Part shown: one piece after another, positions 11,395 to 23,400 of the stretch
How positions within the stretch are numbered: the first letter of the stretch is position 1
How the letters are laid out: the number at the start of each line of letters is the position of its first letter
Assembly: GCA_035048815.1 (NCBI GenBank)
Contig: JAUCBN010000042.1
Coordinates: forward strand, 4,216,001-4,280,000
Source: Abelmoschus esculentus
Taxonomy: Eukaryota; Streptophyta; Magnoliopsida; Malvales; Malvaceae
Length of the DNA: 64,000 nucleotides
Direction: 5' to 3'
Translations under genes and position numbers: made by a program
The notes under the pieces: generated by a model
What the model saw: the letters and a program-made list of their open reading frames with translations, nothing else
Databases searched by the model: none
What the model was told of the DNA's origin: nothing

Positions 11395-11640
11395 TTATTA
11401 TATAAATAAGTCTATAAACAGGTTAATAAATGAGCTTATTTATAAATATAAGCGAACTGAATGTATTTTTATTCGTGTTCGTTCGTTTATTAAATGAATA
11501 TAAAAATTTTGTTCATAATCTTTTATTTATCTTATAAAAATAAATATTATATAAATTATTCACGAATAATTCATCGAACATTTTATTTATTTATATCATG
11601 CATAAATAAGTTGGTTGTGGAACTTATTAACTACTCCCTG
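11395..11640 (+). repeat. Degenerate copy of the hAT-like 'GAACG' repeat family
   Basis: The order of words matches 50080-50320: 'ataagtctataaac', 'aaatgagctta', 'cgtgttcgttcgtttatta', 'atgaatataaaa' and 'gaataattcatcgaac'. Both ends are lost. It is a decayed relative of the nested element in the 49.8-50.3 kb region. Confidence 0.5.
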
Positions 11641-12039
11641 GAATTCAACTCATTTAAATTTGTAGTTAGTTCAGACTAAGCGTGTACCATTATTTTATTT
11701 TATCCAATAAGAAATATTAAGATAATAGGATATAATCCAACGGTTGTAATACAATCAAACTGAAAATCAGACTAAATAAAGTTCGATTCGGACATAGTGA
11801 CCCAAAATTAGTATAAAAAGTCACACAATATTTCAATAAAAAGTTATTCAATTGTAATTTTAAATTATTTTTTATTTTAGAGGTTGAAAAATATGTTGCA
11901 TTTTAATTTGTAAGTTTAAAATTTACTATATAAATTTAAAACTCAAGGCTTAAAGTTTAAAAATATTTAATGTGTTGATAATGAAAAAGTATTATTTCAG
12001 AATTTTAAAGTTTAAAAATTAGATTTTTTTTAAATACTA

Positions 12040-12225
12040 CTGAATTTTTATTAAATTTATAAAAAAATATAATTAGTTTAATCTAAAGATTTTTATGTCG
12101 TAAAAACAAAAATAAAATAAAATTTTCTATAAAAATAAGCATACCAATAAAATTTAAAAGCTTACTGAATCTTCTTGTCTATGTCCAAATGAGACGCTTA
12201 ATGAAGAAAGGAATTGCAGACGATC
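12040..12225 (+). repeat. Dispersed direct repeat, copy 1 of 2
   Basis: It matches 41765-41965 in the same orientation. Shared words are 'ctgaatttttattaaat', 'aaagatttttat/aaagatttttac', 'aagcataccaa/aaacataccaa', 'ctgaatcttcttgtct' and 'gtccaaa-gagac'. No coding sequence. The family could be part of a retrotransposon or a transposon end; I could not find termini. Confidence 0.5.
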
Positions 12226-13261
12226 CAAATTGTCATGTAAAAAAGTACTGTTACATAGGATTGATTTTATCAGCAAAACGACCATCAACCGAGTGGGATA
12301 AATCTTTTCAAGTGACCACAGATAAAACACAAATCAGAAACTAGCATCGATTGAATCTCTGTACGAACAATAATCGATCGTTATGGCATGCTGAAATATG
12401 CCACAAAGACAGATGAACCAAATCACAAAACAAAATCATATCATAAAAACAGAAGAAAAACATATCACAAAAACAGAAATAAAGTGCTATAAAAGTAAAG
12501 ATTCTTATTAAAATCAAAAACAAAAACGAAGAAAATAATAGATCCGGTGATCGACAACCAATATTAAAATTAATTGTCAATCACTGATCAAAATAAAAAA
12601 CGGCTAGAAAAAATATTTTGAGAGAAAAACGTAACTGATAGGGTTTTAATATACTCAAATCTAAGACGCATTTTAGTTTTAAAATTATAATTTATTATTT
12701 AAAATTTAGTGTTAGAAATTATAAATTAAGATCTATCAAGTTTATATAATTTTTATAACATTTTAAAAATTTACATGTGAGGTTTTCTTGAATAGACACG
12801 TGGATTTTTTTAAAAAGTTATTTCCATGTTGGAATTTATAACTTAACGTTTTGTCTTGAATGATTAATTAATTCATTTACATTATTTTGGTCTATGATGC
12901 TCCTATTTAACTACTAATTTTTCTGAACTTAACTAGGGGACAATGGGAGGGAAAAAATAACATTCACAGTTCGATTAACTTCAAATTCGATCAACTTTAT
13001 CGGCAAAGTGTGTATCTTATTAAAAGATTAAGAAAAAAAAACATACTCGTATAGTCGCATCAAATATATATTTGTATCCTATAAACAACTTTCATCAAAA
13101 ACTTACTCAACAGCACACTACAACTAGAAAACTTGTAATGACAAATCCATCAACATCAATAGAGGGTAAACGAATTCTCTAAACTATAGTTGCATACGAC
13201 TGGTCGGGGCATTTCGACTTCATAAAACAAGAAAAATTAAGGTACCTCCGGGAGAAACTAT

Positions 13262-14955
13262 GGTATTTCCAAGTCATCCTCTGTGCAGCTTCTTTTGCAA
13301 GAAGCTTCTCCTTTACCGTAGTCTTCAGGCCTGCAACTTGAATCCGATGATACCACCTCCCCACTTTTTCGGTACTCATCAATCATCATACTTGTCGTTG
13401 AAGTTTGCCTGTCCATTGATTCAAAGTTACTATAATTTTGTAACTATTCTTTATATATATATTTTAGTTGATTGTTTATCTGTAACTAGATTTTATCACA
13501 TAATCTGTGGTCGTATAAGCAGAACACAATTACCGATCTCAGACGTGATTTTCCCTTCACAATGTAGTAGGGGACTTCCATCTTTCTGCACAATGCAGGG
13601 AGCCATGCTACCAACTATATGGGATCCACATTCCACACCATGAGCAATAACAACCAATTGTGCCTGGTTCTGTAGAGGACATAGCTCGATAACAACGATC
13701 GTTGTTTTTAATAATTTAGCAATGAGGAGAATGAATGAAACCACAGCAGATGAATTGATGAAAAATTGTGGAAACTAAATCACAACCTGCTCAATAAGGT
13801 AGGTAACATGGTTAAGCCCATATTTTACAACAATCGGTTTCTTTGATTCGGGAGCTTTTCCATCAGCCTCAGCCTCAGTCTGAGCTTTCTTCAGGAGGCA
13901 TTCCTTCTTAGCCTTGACTTCTGGCCTGTACTTGAGAAGCAACTTGAAGTCTTGAAGAGACTTGTGGCTGCACTAGGACATAAAATGAAAAAGGTGGAAT
14001 GGAATCTAACAAGGATAGAAGAGATTATAAAATCGAAGTATGAACAATACCACAAGTTGCAAGAACAAACGAGAAAGACATTCGGCATACGAGAATTTAA
14101 TTTAAGAAACCATAGTTCAATCAAACTGCAAAGAAATAAGTAATGATTTTTCGACATACCGAGATTCTTATCAAGAGTCTTAGTAAACTGGTTCAGTGCT
14201 GGTAAGACCTTCAACCTCTGCTTAAGAATCCTCTTCTTCCTTTGAATACAAACAACCTTAGGCCATTTCACAAAACGATGCAGATCCTAATACAAAACTG
14301 CTTCGGACGCTTCTCGATCAATGGATTGACAACCTTCTACAAGAGCCACTACAGGATTCTTTAAACATCAAGTATAATTAAACTTGTTTAATTTCAATGC
14401 TTCAACATTAACAATGGTAACAACATGGGATGGACTCTGAATTACAAAAATTTCTTCAAACACTTACTGATCAGCACCACATTAGTTCTTTAAGCTATTC
14501 AAAGACTTATACTGATCTTTCAATAAAATCTCTGTTCACTACACTATACAAAAGCTGCATTATAAATCCATAAATTTCTGATAAAATGGACCTTCCCCCT
14601 CCCCAGAGCCAGAAACTAACAGATAATGTGTAAACCAGGTATTTCTATTTACAATAAGTTTCTACGGTGCTAACAAACCAATTAAATTTCATACAGCGTT
14701 TAATCTAGAAAATAGAGCAAATAAAAGCTTAGTGGACTTAACCAAAAGTAAAATCAACCAAACCCTAGCTTCCGTTCGCTTTTCCTCTCAGCTGTTCATC
14801 GGTCACCGTCCGGCCACCATGCCGGATTTTCACAGAATAAATGAAAACATTGCAACAAAAAGATAAGAGAGAATAGCCTACATACAGTTTTCGGATTTGC
14901 CATTTTGTAACCTCCTGAAGCTTTCCCCGAGCCTTTCCTGATTGGAAACGGCGAA
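13262..14955 (-). pseudogene. RPL7A: Ribosomal protein eL8 (RPL7a) pseudogene, introns retained
   Basis: Pieces of cytosolic 60S protein eL8 (old name L7a) occur in order on the - strand with GT-AG borders. Exon 2 (14336-14160) has PLIEKRPKQF and KWPKVVCIQRKKRILKQRLK. Exon 3 (13967-13787) has ESKKPIVVKYGLNHVTYLIE. Exon 4 (13669-13534) starts NQAQLVVIAH. A last piece (13408 to about 13262) has ANFNDKYD and ends LLAKEAAQRMT. Exon 1 near 14955-14885 is doubtful. Defects are clear. Exon 2 lost about 22 bases between KQF and DLHRF. Frameshifts lie in exons 3, 4 and the last. There is a TAG where Glu is expected after DPI, the 'HKKTAS...EFSKILEAI' segment is missing, and TGG replaces the stop. Retained introns argue for a DNA-level duplication, not a processed copy. 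Confidence 0.85.
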
Positions 14956-15019
14956 CAGAAGCCTAACCGAGTATGATTGATTGGTAAAGTACACAAGTAG
15001 GCACTAATCTATGAAAAGA

Positions 15020-15270
15020 TGATCGTTCTAGCCACCTACTTTTCAGAAGTTACAAAACAACCATCCAATTTATCAAACTGTTACAAATTGTTCGCTAATT
15101 TATATCAAATTGTTAGAAAATAATCATTATTTTAATAAAACTGGCACTGTTTTATAATATTTAGTGACCATTTGTAACAGTTTGATAAAATATAATTATC
15201 TTTCTTATAATTTTTGAAATCCTAATGACCAAATTGATCATTCACCCTAATTATAGGTCATTAAGTAATC
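15020..15270. mobile_element. Possible MITE with inverted repeats
   Basis: 'tttatcaaactgttacaaat' at about 15070 is repeated in inverted orientation as 'atttgtaacagtttgataaa' at about 15171. The flanking sequence is also partly complementary. There is no open frame. The ends were not found, so the limits are approximate. Confidence 0.4.
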
Positions 15271-16679
15271 TGATATTTAAGTGGATGCTTCACCGTTTTG
15301 CTGTTTTTCATTTAAAGACTCCATTCTTTAATGATGTGTAATTATTTTGTTCTCAAGTTATTGCATGCAGTTGAAATACTGGTGGTTGTGAATAAAGGTG
15401 AATAAAATCAAGTATTACATAGAGCGTATTAGAAATTTTCGGGTCTTAAATAAGAATTTTTTATTTTTAAATTTTTTATTTATATATCAATAATAAAAAA
15501 TAGGTTTAGAGTTCATAATTATAATTTAATATTAAAATTTGAGGTATTAGTATAATGTTTAGAATTTATGATTTAGAATTTAGGGATACGGTTTAAAATT
15601 TTTTTAGTGTTAAATATAAGAAATGATATCGAAAAAATAATTTTTATTTATCTTATTAGTTTAAACTATTAACTTAATATTTCAAACACATTATTTTTAT
15701 TATTAAATTTATTTATTTATTAAATTTTAATTAAATTATAATTAATTTTAATTTTATTGGAGGCAAAGCCCCTGGATCCTAAACCCTAACACAAATTAAT
15801 TTTAATTATTAAATTTATTTATTTAATAAATTATAGAAATTAAAATTAAAAAGTATAAATAATTAAATTTAGAGGCCTAGGCTGATCGAAGACCTGAAGT
15901 GGTTGGGGTGTTCTCCTTCACATATATAATATTCTAAACATTATACAGATTGGTGTAAATTAATCGAGAGAAAATTGGGGAAATGGAAAAATAAATGTTA
16001 TACAGATTATATACACATTGGAGTTCAAAGACAGACAAAGCCTTCATTTTCAGATCGTGTATAAACTGTATGACTGTTACCCTAAAGGAAAACAAAAGAT
16101 GCAAAAAAGAAAAAGAAAACCTTTTTTTTTCACTGTGATACGGATACCGTAGATGCTGTCGGTCAGGGCCGAGGCTTAGAGGCTAGCGAGCAGCATCAGC
16201 CGTAACAGTGTCAGCGTCTGTCATGTGTGTTTGCTCCATAGTCCATCCCCTGGGGACGTTTTCCCGACCACCTATGAGCTATTACTAGGCACACTCTCTG
16301 TCTCACTCTGGAACTCATCTAACATCACTCGCACAGCCAGTATCTGTCTGTTTGTTTCATCTTTTAAACACATTCTCTCTCTAAAACAATTACAAACCCT
16401 AAACATGGAAGAGAAAAGCCAATCCTATTTTCTCTCTCTAGAATAGCTGGAAAATGAATCCATTTCCCCACTACTTTTCTCATTGCATGGTCCCCGTAAA
16501 GATAGATTGATGGAGACCCGTAGTATTACATTGAACGTAGGTAGTTTGCATGTTGTATTAATAGTCTAATGATATATGATATTATAAATTTATAAATATA
16601 TATATATGATAATGATATTTATATTTTTAAATAATATTTATAATTTAAAATTTATTATTAAAAAATAATTAACTAATAA

Positions 16680-18540
16680 ATTGTGCAAAAAAAATAAAAT
16701 AGGTGTGTAGTAAAAAAGGGGAAAAAGGGTCACTAGTAGAATTGAAATTAGGGTTTGAAAAGTGGAATTTAGGGATTTGGATTTAAAATAAAATTTTGGG
16801 GAAATTTAGGATTTAAAAAAAAATTAGGTTTTTAAATTGTGTACAAAAAATGGAAATTTTGGAATGTTGAAAGAAATTTGAAATCTTGGATTCTTTAAAA
16901 AAATAGGAATTGAAAAGTTGAAATTAGGGATTTGAGATTAAAAAAAGGGAATTTTAGATTGAAAAGGGAAATTTTAAAATTAGGGATTTTTAAAAAGGGT
17001 GGAGTCGCCACCGGTCACTTTTGGTAGACCGAACACCGTAAAAACCAGAGATTTGAAATGATTTGGGTTCGAGAGTCGGTTACGGTTAAAAACGGGTTTA
17101 GGGTTTAAAACCGCCCAAAATTGGCACCTTTATTAAATTACCGCTTAATTAATTTTGAATTTTCCGGATTAAAGTGGCATTTAAATTACAGTTTGTTGAA
17201 GTATTCGAATTCAATTTTATTTTTACCGTGTCTTTATTCGGAGACAACGTATACACCGCGACCAATGCGTTGGAACACGGGCCCGTTACGACCGAATAAA
17301 TACGTATTTAATTAGGCTTGTTAATTAGCAAGGTGTGATGTAAGCAAAATAAAAGACATAATTGTAAAGACAACAAATATAAAGACAAAATAGCATATGA
17401 CACATAGTGATAATTAAAGAGACATAATACAAACCAAACAATATAATTAAAAGAGATACTAATAAGATAAGAGACATGCCACCATGCTAAAATAATATAA
17501 ATATACATAAACATTGTCACTTACACAACCTAACAAAGCATATGAACTAAACCAATAACATGGCATATATACAAAGCATGTAACAACATTAACAAAAATA
17601 AATAAATAAATATCATGAATAAAAAGGTACATAAACACCTAAGAATATTATACAACACACGATAACAAAGATTAAAATAAATAGACCAACAAACAAATAA
17701 CATATATAAATAAACAAAACAAAACATATAATAAACAAATAAAAAAACAATAAAAGATACCAATAAAAATATTCATATTTTTATTGAACCATAAGAATGG
17801 AATACACAATAAATATTTCAAAAAGAACTATATGCATCTAAATATGCTCGATTAAAATCAATCCATAAATTAAACTAAACGGTAAAAGTAATGATTAGAT
17901 TAGGCATAACTTGAAAAATAACCGACCGAATGGGTAAAGTGATTCAATGAGAATAAAAATATAAATAATGGAGGCTACCAACTTACAAATGGAAATGGAA
18001 ATGGAAGTGGAAATAGAATTTTGGCACTGGAAATGGAAATAGAAAATGAAAATGGAAATGGCAGAGGCATGCGGCTGTGAAAAAAAAAATATGGTTAGGG
18101 GGTCCTTTATTTTTAGGGTAAATGTTATATATATAGTTAGGGTAAAGGGTAATATATGGGAATAAAATAGGTTTAGGTTTTAATATATAAGAGTATCTAT
18201 AATATGATGAAGGGTATTTTAGGTTTATCCCTTTAAAAATAATAACCAATTAAAAACAAGACCTTGGGCACCAAGTAGGGATTTTTATTATATTTTTTTA
18301 TATTATAAAATTATATTTAATAGGTCAAATTTATTTATGGTTTGGGCTTATAAAAGTGGGCTCTAATAAAAGGCTTTTATTTATATCATATATTTATATA
18401 TTTTTGGATTTTTGGTTTTAATTAAGAGATAGTAAGGATAATAATAATTATAAAACAAGTGATAAAATTAGGGTAAGTTAAGGTGATTTGGGTATTAAAA
18501 GGGATGTGGATTGATTTAATTCGAGCATAAACCCGGATAA
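16680..18540. repeat. Unclassified dispersed repeat region with the 'ggagtcgccacc' phrase
   Basis: The phrases 'ggtggagtcgccaccggtca' (16998) and 'gttcgagagtcggttacg' (17069) occur in a block of uneven GC. They look like the 'GGAGTCGCCACC' repeat that I associate with many dicot intergenic regions. No integrase or reverse transcriptase frame is visible. It could be a remnant of a long retroelement. Its edges cannot be set. Confidence 0.3.
17985..18062 (+). repeat. Imperfect (ATGGAA)n minisatellite
   Basis: A run of 'aaatgg', 'aagtgg', 'aaatag' and 'aaatga' hexamers continues for about 78 bases, interrupted once by 'aattttggcact'. It is a simple purine-rich repeat. Confidence 0.7.
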
Positions 18541-19667
18541 AATTAGTGATTACAGTTATCTATATATTTTTAGAGTAAACAGTTTTTATTAGTGTAGGTA
18601 AAATTTAACTCAATTCTAAAAATTAAATTTTAATTATATTCGATCCAGATCATAATATTATAAATTTTATTAAAATTCTAAAATAAAATTTGAGTTATAA
18701 ATTAAAATTAAAAATTAAAAAAATAAATAACTTTTATATAAAGGTGGGAAAAAATATATTCGGATATTTAATCCACAGCCTATGAGAAAAGAGAGATTGT
18801 CAACAGAGTAAAAATCAAATCCTTAAACTTTATCAAATATATGTAAATCATATATTATTATAAATACCATTTAAATTACAATAAATTAGTAAATAAAACT
18901 GATTATAAATAAATTTAAACAATTTAATTTATATAAATTTTAAATAGAAATTAAATTATAAAATAATTAAAATAATCCAGTTATTTTAAAAAATAACCCA
19001 ATTATATTCGATTAAATAATCATCTCAATTCATAAAGAAGAATTCCTATTGATTTTTTTTTGATAAGTTATATTGTTTTTTTAATGCCAATATAGTGGAA
19101 ATGGGAAATTATTTCCATGATATTTATAGGATATAAAGAGTCACCGACGGATCCGTGTTTTAAATAGGGTGAGTCCGTACTCACATTAATTTTTTAAAAT
19201 TTATATATTTATTTTTAATTTTTTAATATTTATAAATTAATTATTAAATTTTTGTAATATTTAAATTTTACGTCTATTTTATAATTTTGAAATTTTTATA
19301 TATATCCGCCCTTAAAATTTTAGATCCGCCACCTAGCAAGCCAATTATATACTACATTCCCATTATTAAAGACGTGTTGTCAACTATCCTAAACCCATCA
19401 TAAATTCTTGAGTTTGTCCGCACGTGACTTTGTCCACACTTTTATTCTAATCAACCTTGTCATCATCACTTCTCCCTTTCAGACTTTCGCAAACGCCACG
19501 TGCATTTCTAACCATGGTTAAGTTTAAAAAAGCATAATTTCAAACCCATATTTATTTATTTATTCTTACAATAAAATATAAATTACCCTTTGCTCTTTCC
19601 CTCTTCCTCTTCGTCTTCTTCCTTTCGTCCTTCTCAGTGTCTCAGTGTCTCATCTCGATTCTCAAGC

Positions 19668-19676
19668 TATAAAAAA
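19668..19676 (+). promoter_or_regulatory. Possible TATA box of the TPD1-like gene
   Basis: TATAAAAAA follows a CT-rich stretch. It lies 873 bases before the chosen start codon, which implies a long leader, probably with its own intron and several upstream ATGs (for example at 19807). Position relative to transcription is inferred. Confidence 0.3.
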
Positions 19677-20540
19677 CCCTGAAACGCAGGCGTTTCATAG
19701 TTCATACTTCATTGTACTCTCGGATCGTTTCTCGCTGTATATCTCCAGTTTCCAAGGTGAAGTGAAGAAGCTCTCTTTGATTGTTTTCTCTGATCGAAAA
19801 CGTGAAATGAAAAAAAGAGTTTTGTTTTTTCGAGTTAAATTTTGGATTCTAGTTCAGCAAATGCGAACTGTTTCTGTTTTGTCATTTCTGTCCTTCATGA
19901 TCTTCTTCTGCAAATAGTGTCTTTTCAAAAATATACTTTCCAAAGAGGAAATAAATAGATCATCTTTATCATTATTATAATAGTATTGTTTTTCATGCAA
20001 TTTCTATCTGGTATGTCCTCTCCGCTTCTCCTCTCTGTTGCATATTTTATGTATTGTAAAAGTCACGATTTTCCCATTTTCTTTTCTTCTTCATCGCAAA
20101 CATTTTCTTCGCTTTCCCTCGAGAAAATTTCCGTTTTCAGCTCTTTAAAGATTTGAAATGAAAATGGGTATTTGAAAAACTTTTTGTTTGTAGGGATTTC
20201 TATTCTTCTGGTACGAATCACCGTCGTTTTGATGTTACTGTTTTGGAACCTAAAGTTGAGCTCGTGAAGCCTTGTTTTCATTTTTGGTCCTAGTTAAATC
20301 TGAATCGTCTACTATTGATCTGACGGTTGTTTTCTTATCTTCGTTTCTTTTTCAAAATTTTGATGGATGGCGACGTGATGTTCTTATAAACAGAAAGGTA
20401 AACACCAAAAGAGTATCTGAAGCTTTTTCCAATGGCGTTGTGAAGGCTAACTCGAGGTAGCAAACTCACTTGTTCTCGAGTTTCGCGGCTCGTTGACCTT
20501 TGATTTTATAGTTTCTGAGTATTGGGTGTTGCTTTCACCG

Positions 20541-21431
20541 ATGAATTGGCGTTTCGTTTTGGTATTTTCCTCGGTTTCCCTCGCCGTATTGTTCCTTTCA
20601 CTCACCGTGCTTTTCCCAGGTGCTTATTTTGCTTTAAAAAAATACCGGGGATTCTCCATAATCTTCCCTCTTTGTCTCTTTTCGATTTTATGCCGATTAT
20701 CATTCGGTTTTGCGATTTTAATCGCAGATCAGTGCGGTTCATTCGGGTCGAAGCTGATGGAGCTGAAGATCAAGCAAGGAAACAACACAGTTTCTACTCC
20801 ACAAATGCATCGCAAGCTTCTTCATGGTAAGTTACGAAATTAAATCTTTCATTCTGGGTTTTTGTCATTGTTCTCCAATGTGTGGCTGATCTTGGAATAA
20901 TCATGGCGTCGGGTCGGGTTGGTTTGTGTCATTATTGGTTTAAACTTTAAATTTTGTCTGTTTCTTCTTTCCTGCAATTTCCAGTGAAGTGTAAGATCAG
21001 CCACCTAAAAAAAGTGTGTTTTGTCTGTAAATGTTTCTCATTATTGTTTCTTCACATTACTTTTGTGTTGTTTCTTGTTCTTTCTAGGAACAACCGTGAA
21101 GGAACCGAGCCGAATTCGAGGTGACAAGTGTAGTAAGGCCGACATTGTGATCAACCAGGGCGCCACATCGCCGCTCCCCAGTGGCATCCCGACCTACACC
21201 GTCGAGATCATGAACGTCTGCGTCACCGGCTGCGACATCTCTGGGATTCACTTCAACTGCGGCTGGTTCAGTTCTGCTCGGCTCATCAACCCCAACACGT
21301 TTCGACGTCTTCGCTACAACGATTGCCTCGTCAACGATGGCAAGCCATTGACGAAGGGCGGGACACTCTCGTTCCAGTATGCCAACACCTTCCTTTACCC
21401 TCTTTCTGTGTCTCGTGTCGTATGTTCTTAA
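20541..21431 (+). CDS. TPD1: TPD1-like small secreted cysteine-rich protein
   Basis: Preferred exons are 20541-20619, 20728-20826 and 21088-21431, giving 173 residues, close to the 176 of Arabidopsis TPD1. Residues 1-26 (MNWRFVLVFSSVSLAVLFLS...) form a hydrophobic signal peptide or anchor. A variable spacer ending HRKLLHG follows. The conserved C-terminal domain has GDKCSKADIVINQGATSPLP, PTYTVEIMNVCV, NCGWFSSARLINP, DCLVNDG and SFQYANTF, with six cysteines. TPD1 is the secreted ligand of the EMS1/EXS receptor kinase that specifies anther tapetum; TPD1-like paralogues act elsewhere too. Intron 1 is exactly 108 nt with no stop, so its retention would give a 209-residue product in the same frame. 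The start is the first ATG in this frame after an upstream stop. Whether this is the TPD1 orthologue or a paralogue is not decided. Confidence 0.85.
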
Positions 21432-22000
21432 AGTCAGAAAACGATTGAAGGACCTGAGCTCAACCTGTAAATGAATTTAAAGCAAGACTAGATAAGTTGT
21501 TGATGTTTTGGAATATTGGGTTTCATTTTCATACCTATATTATACTTATACACCCTTATAATCCCATCCTTTTAGGTTAATTTAGAGATTTTGTTTTAGT
21601 TACGGGTGTTATTTGAACTCGGGTTTAAGTAATAGATACAAAATATTTATTTATGAGTATATTTAATTTGATAAGTATATTTTGAAGATCTATCGATAGT
21701 AACATACATAAAAAATCTACTATATTCGATGAGTTTTATTGAATATTATTAAATATAATTAAATTAATTAATAAAAATTAAAAACTTTATTAACTTAATT
21801 TATAATTATAAAATATTTAAGAGAGAATTTTAATTAAATTATTTTTTATACATTATATTTTTAATTTTTTAAATAATTAATTTAAATTATAATTTATAAA
21901 TTAAATTTTAAACTTTAAATCTATGATTTACGATTTAAGGATTATATATATATATATGCGCACCATACTGCTTGTGATGATCAATAAAGGTAGTTATCGT
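21432..22000. other. 3' flank of the TPD1-like gene, AT-rich
   Basis: It probably includes the 3' untranslated region (to about 21560). It then becomes very AT-rich, with a short (TA)n run at 21946-21957. No gene. Confidence 0.4.
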
Positions 22001-22184
22001 CAGGGACGGAGTCAGGATTTGTGGTTAAAGGAGGCAAAACATAAATATTTTAAAGTAGGGGGTAAATTCATAAAAAAAATCAATTTTTAAAAAAATTTAA
22101 ATAAGAGAACAAAAATAAAAATAAAAAATTCTTTGAGGGTGGGGTGCAATTACCCCTCCCCATCTCTATATGACTTCGTCCCTG
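22001..22184. mobile_element. hAT MITE, 184 bp, with perfect 8-bp target duplication
   Basis: The element is bounded by GTTATCGT at 21993-22000 and 22185-22192. The left end reads CAGGGACGGAGTCA and the complement of the right end reads CAGGGACGAAGTCA, a 14-bp inverted repeat with one mismatch. CAGGG ends with 8-bp duplications are typical of the hAT superfamily. The interior is AT-rich, with a 'gaggggtaattgc'-like stretch, and codes for nothing. The intact duplication suggests recent insertion. Confidence 0.9.
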
Positions 22185-22192
22185 GTTATCGT

Positions 22193-23400
22193 TACGAAGT
22201 TTCACATTTTAATGATCATGTTAGGGTTAGGGTAGTCCTTGTGTTTTCTCCCTTTGATCAAGGACGTAGTTGTATTAAACATCGATAAGGATTTAATGAT
22301 CAATGATCTCATCCTATGTTTGATCTTAATTTCATCTCTATCTTTAATTATGTATATGATTTTATAATTTGTGTCTCACACTACTCATTCCATGATATTG
22401 AACATGAGATGGCTCTGATGAACTAGATGTTTTCGGCAACCGATGATGGAAATACAAACCATGCTCAATATGCAATAGAGACAGTTTAAAGATTTTGAGT
22501 GTCCCGTGTAATTTATTAAAATGTGATCTTTAAAAACAATTGTTCATAATATGGTCTTTGGAAGTAATTGTCCTTTTTAGGGTCTCCTATACGATTGTTT
22601 TTATTATGTTCGTTCAGAACCTCATTAGTTTTACAGAACAATAGTAATAAGAATAATCAATAAAATTCAATAATCAATTTTCATATTAGGACATAATTAT
22701 AAGGTTTTAACAATTATAATTCGTCTTTCTTAAGAATATTTTTAAATATTTTATAATAACTTTTAAGATTAACATTATCTAATGAATATAGTTTATTAAA
22801 ACTTTTAGATTTTTTTAAAATAATTTATATATGATCATTCTTATTAGGTCGGTTTATAACCCACTCGTATACAACATCAATACTATATTCTGGTCGGTAA
22901 CTTGACATCTTCGGACACCGTCTTATGGTTCATATATATAGCATAAAACATCAATCCGAAGGATTCCGAAGGCGAACCCCAAAACATGTAAAAATAAAAG
23001 TAAGAGTAAATTCATAATTAATCTAATGTTCTCTGCATCCCATAAATTTTATCCCCTCTTAACTTTTCATGTAATTTTAAAAGAATTTTTTTTAATAAAA
23101 ATGTATTATAAAATAATTAAAACAATTATTTTATTCTTAAAATATTAAAGTTTGTTTTGTTATAAAACTAAAAAGATGATAAAAATGTCTAATAAAAGTA
23201 GTTAATTTAAATAAAATAATTTTAAAATAAAAAACTAACAAATTTTATGAGACAGGGATATCAATTAATAAGACTCCATCCACCCTAGTTCGTCTTCGTG
23301 CGGAAAAAAACTCGATTATTTGGTCTTAGTCTCGGACTCGGTAAGATCAGTAAATTTTTATCTGATATTAGTTTTGATTAAAACGTGATTGGATTCAAAA
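22193..23400. other. AT-rich intergenic stretch, no gene
   Basis: No domain-bearing frame is present. Around 23040-23260 there is a weak inverted arrangement of 'cataaattttatccc' and 'acaaattttatgag'-type words that may be another decayed MITE. Nothing firmer can be said. Confidence 0.35.

Larger units (their letters stand above)
10178..13254. other. SPL13-like leader and promoter, then AT-rich repeats
   Basis: About 10178-10620 should hold the leader and core promoter of the SPL gene (- strand), with an AT-rich TATA-like run near 10582. From 10700 to 13250 there is no gene. This part includes a degenerate fragment of the 'gttcgttcgtttatta' repeat family at about 11395-11640 and one copy of a dispersed repeat at 12040-12225. 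The remainder is low-complexity AT. Confidence 0.4.
14956..19640. other. 4.7-kb gene-free region rich in repeats
   Basis: No gene is recognised. It holds an inverted-repeat element near 15020-15270, AT-rich runs, a stretch of 'aattagggattt'-type sequence (16740-17000), a dispersed repeat with 'ggtggagtcgccaccggtcac' wording near 16998, and a hexamer-like minisatellite at 17985-18062. A possible degenerate hAT MITE lies at about 19140-19335: it runs from CACCGACGGATCC to GGATCCGCCACC-like ends, but has no target duplication. The last 200 bases should include the upstream promoter of the TPD1-like gene. Confidence 0.4.

Noticed and set aside
16740..17000. LTR retrotransposon in the 'ggagtcgccacc' region
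   Set aside because: No long direct repeats, primer-binding site or gag/pol frame could be found within the window.
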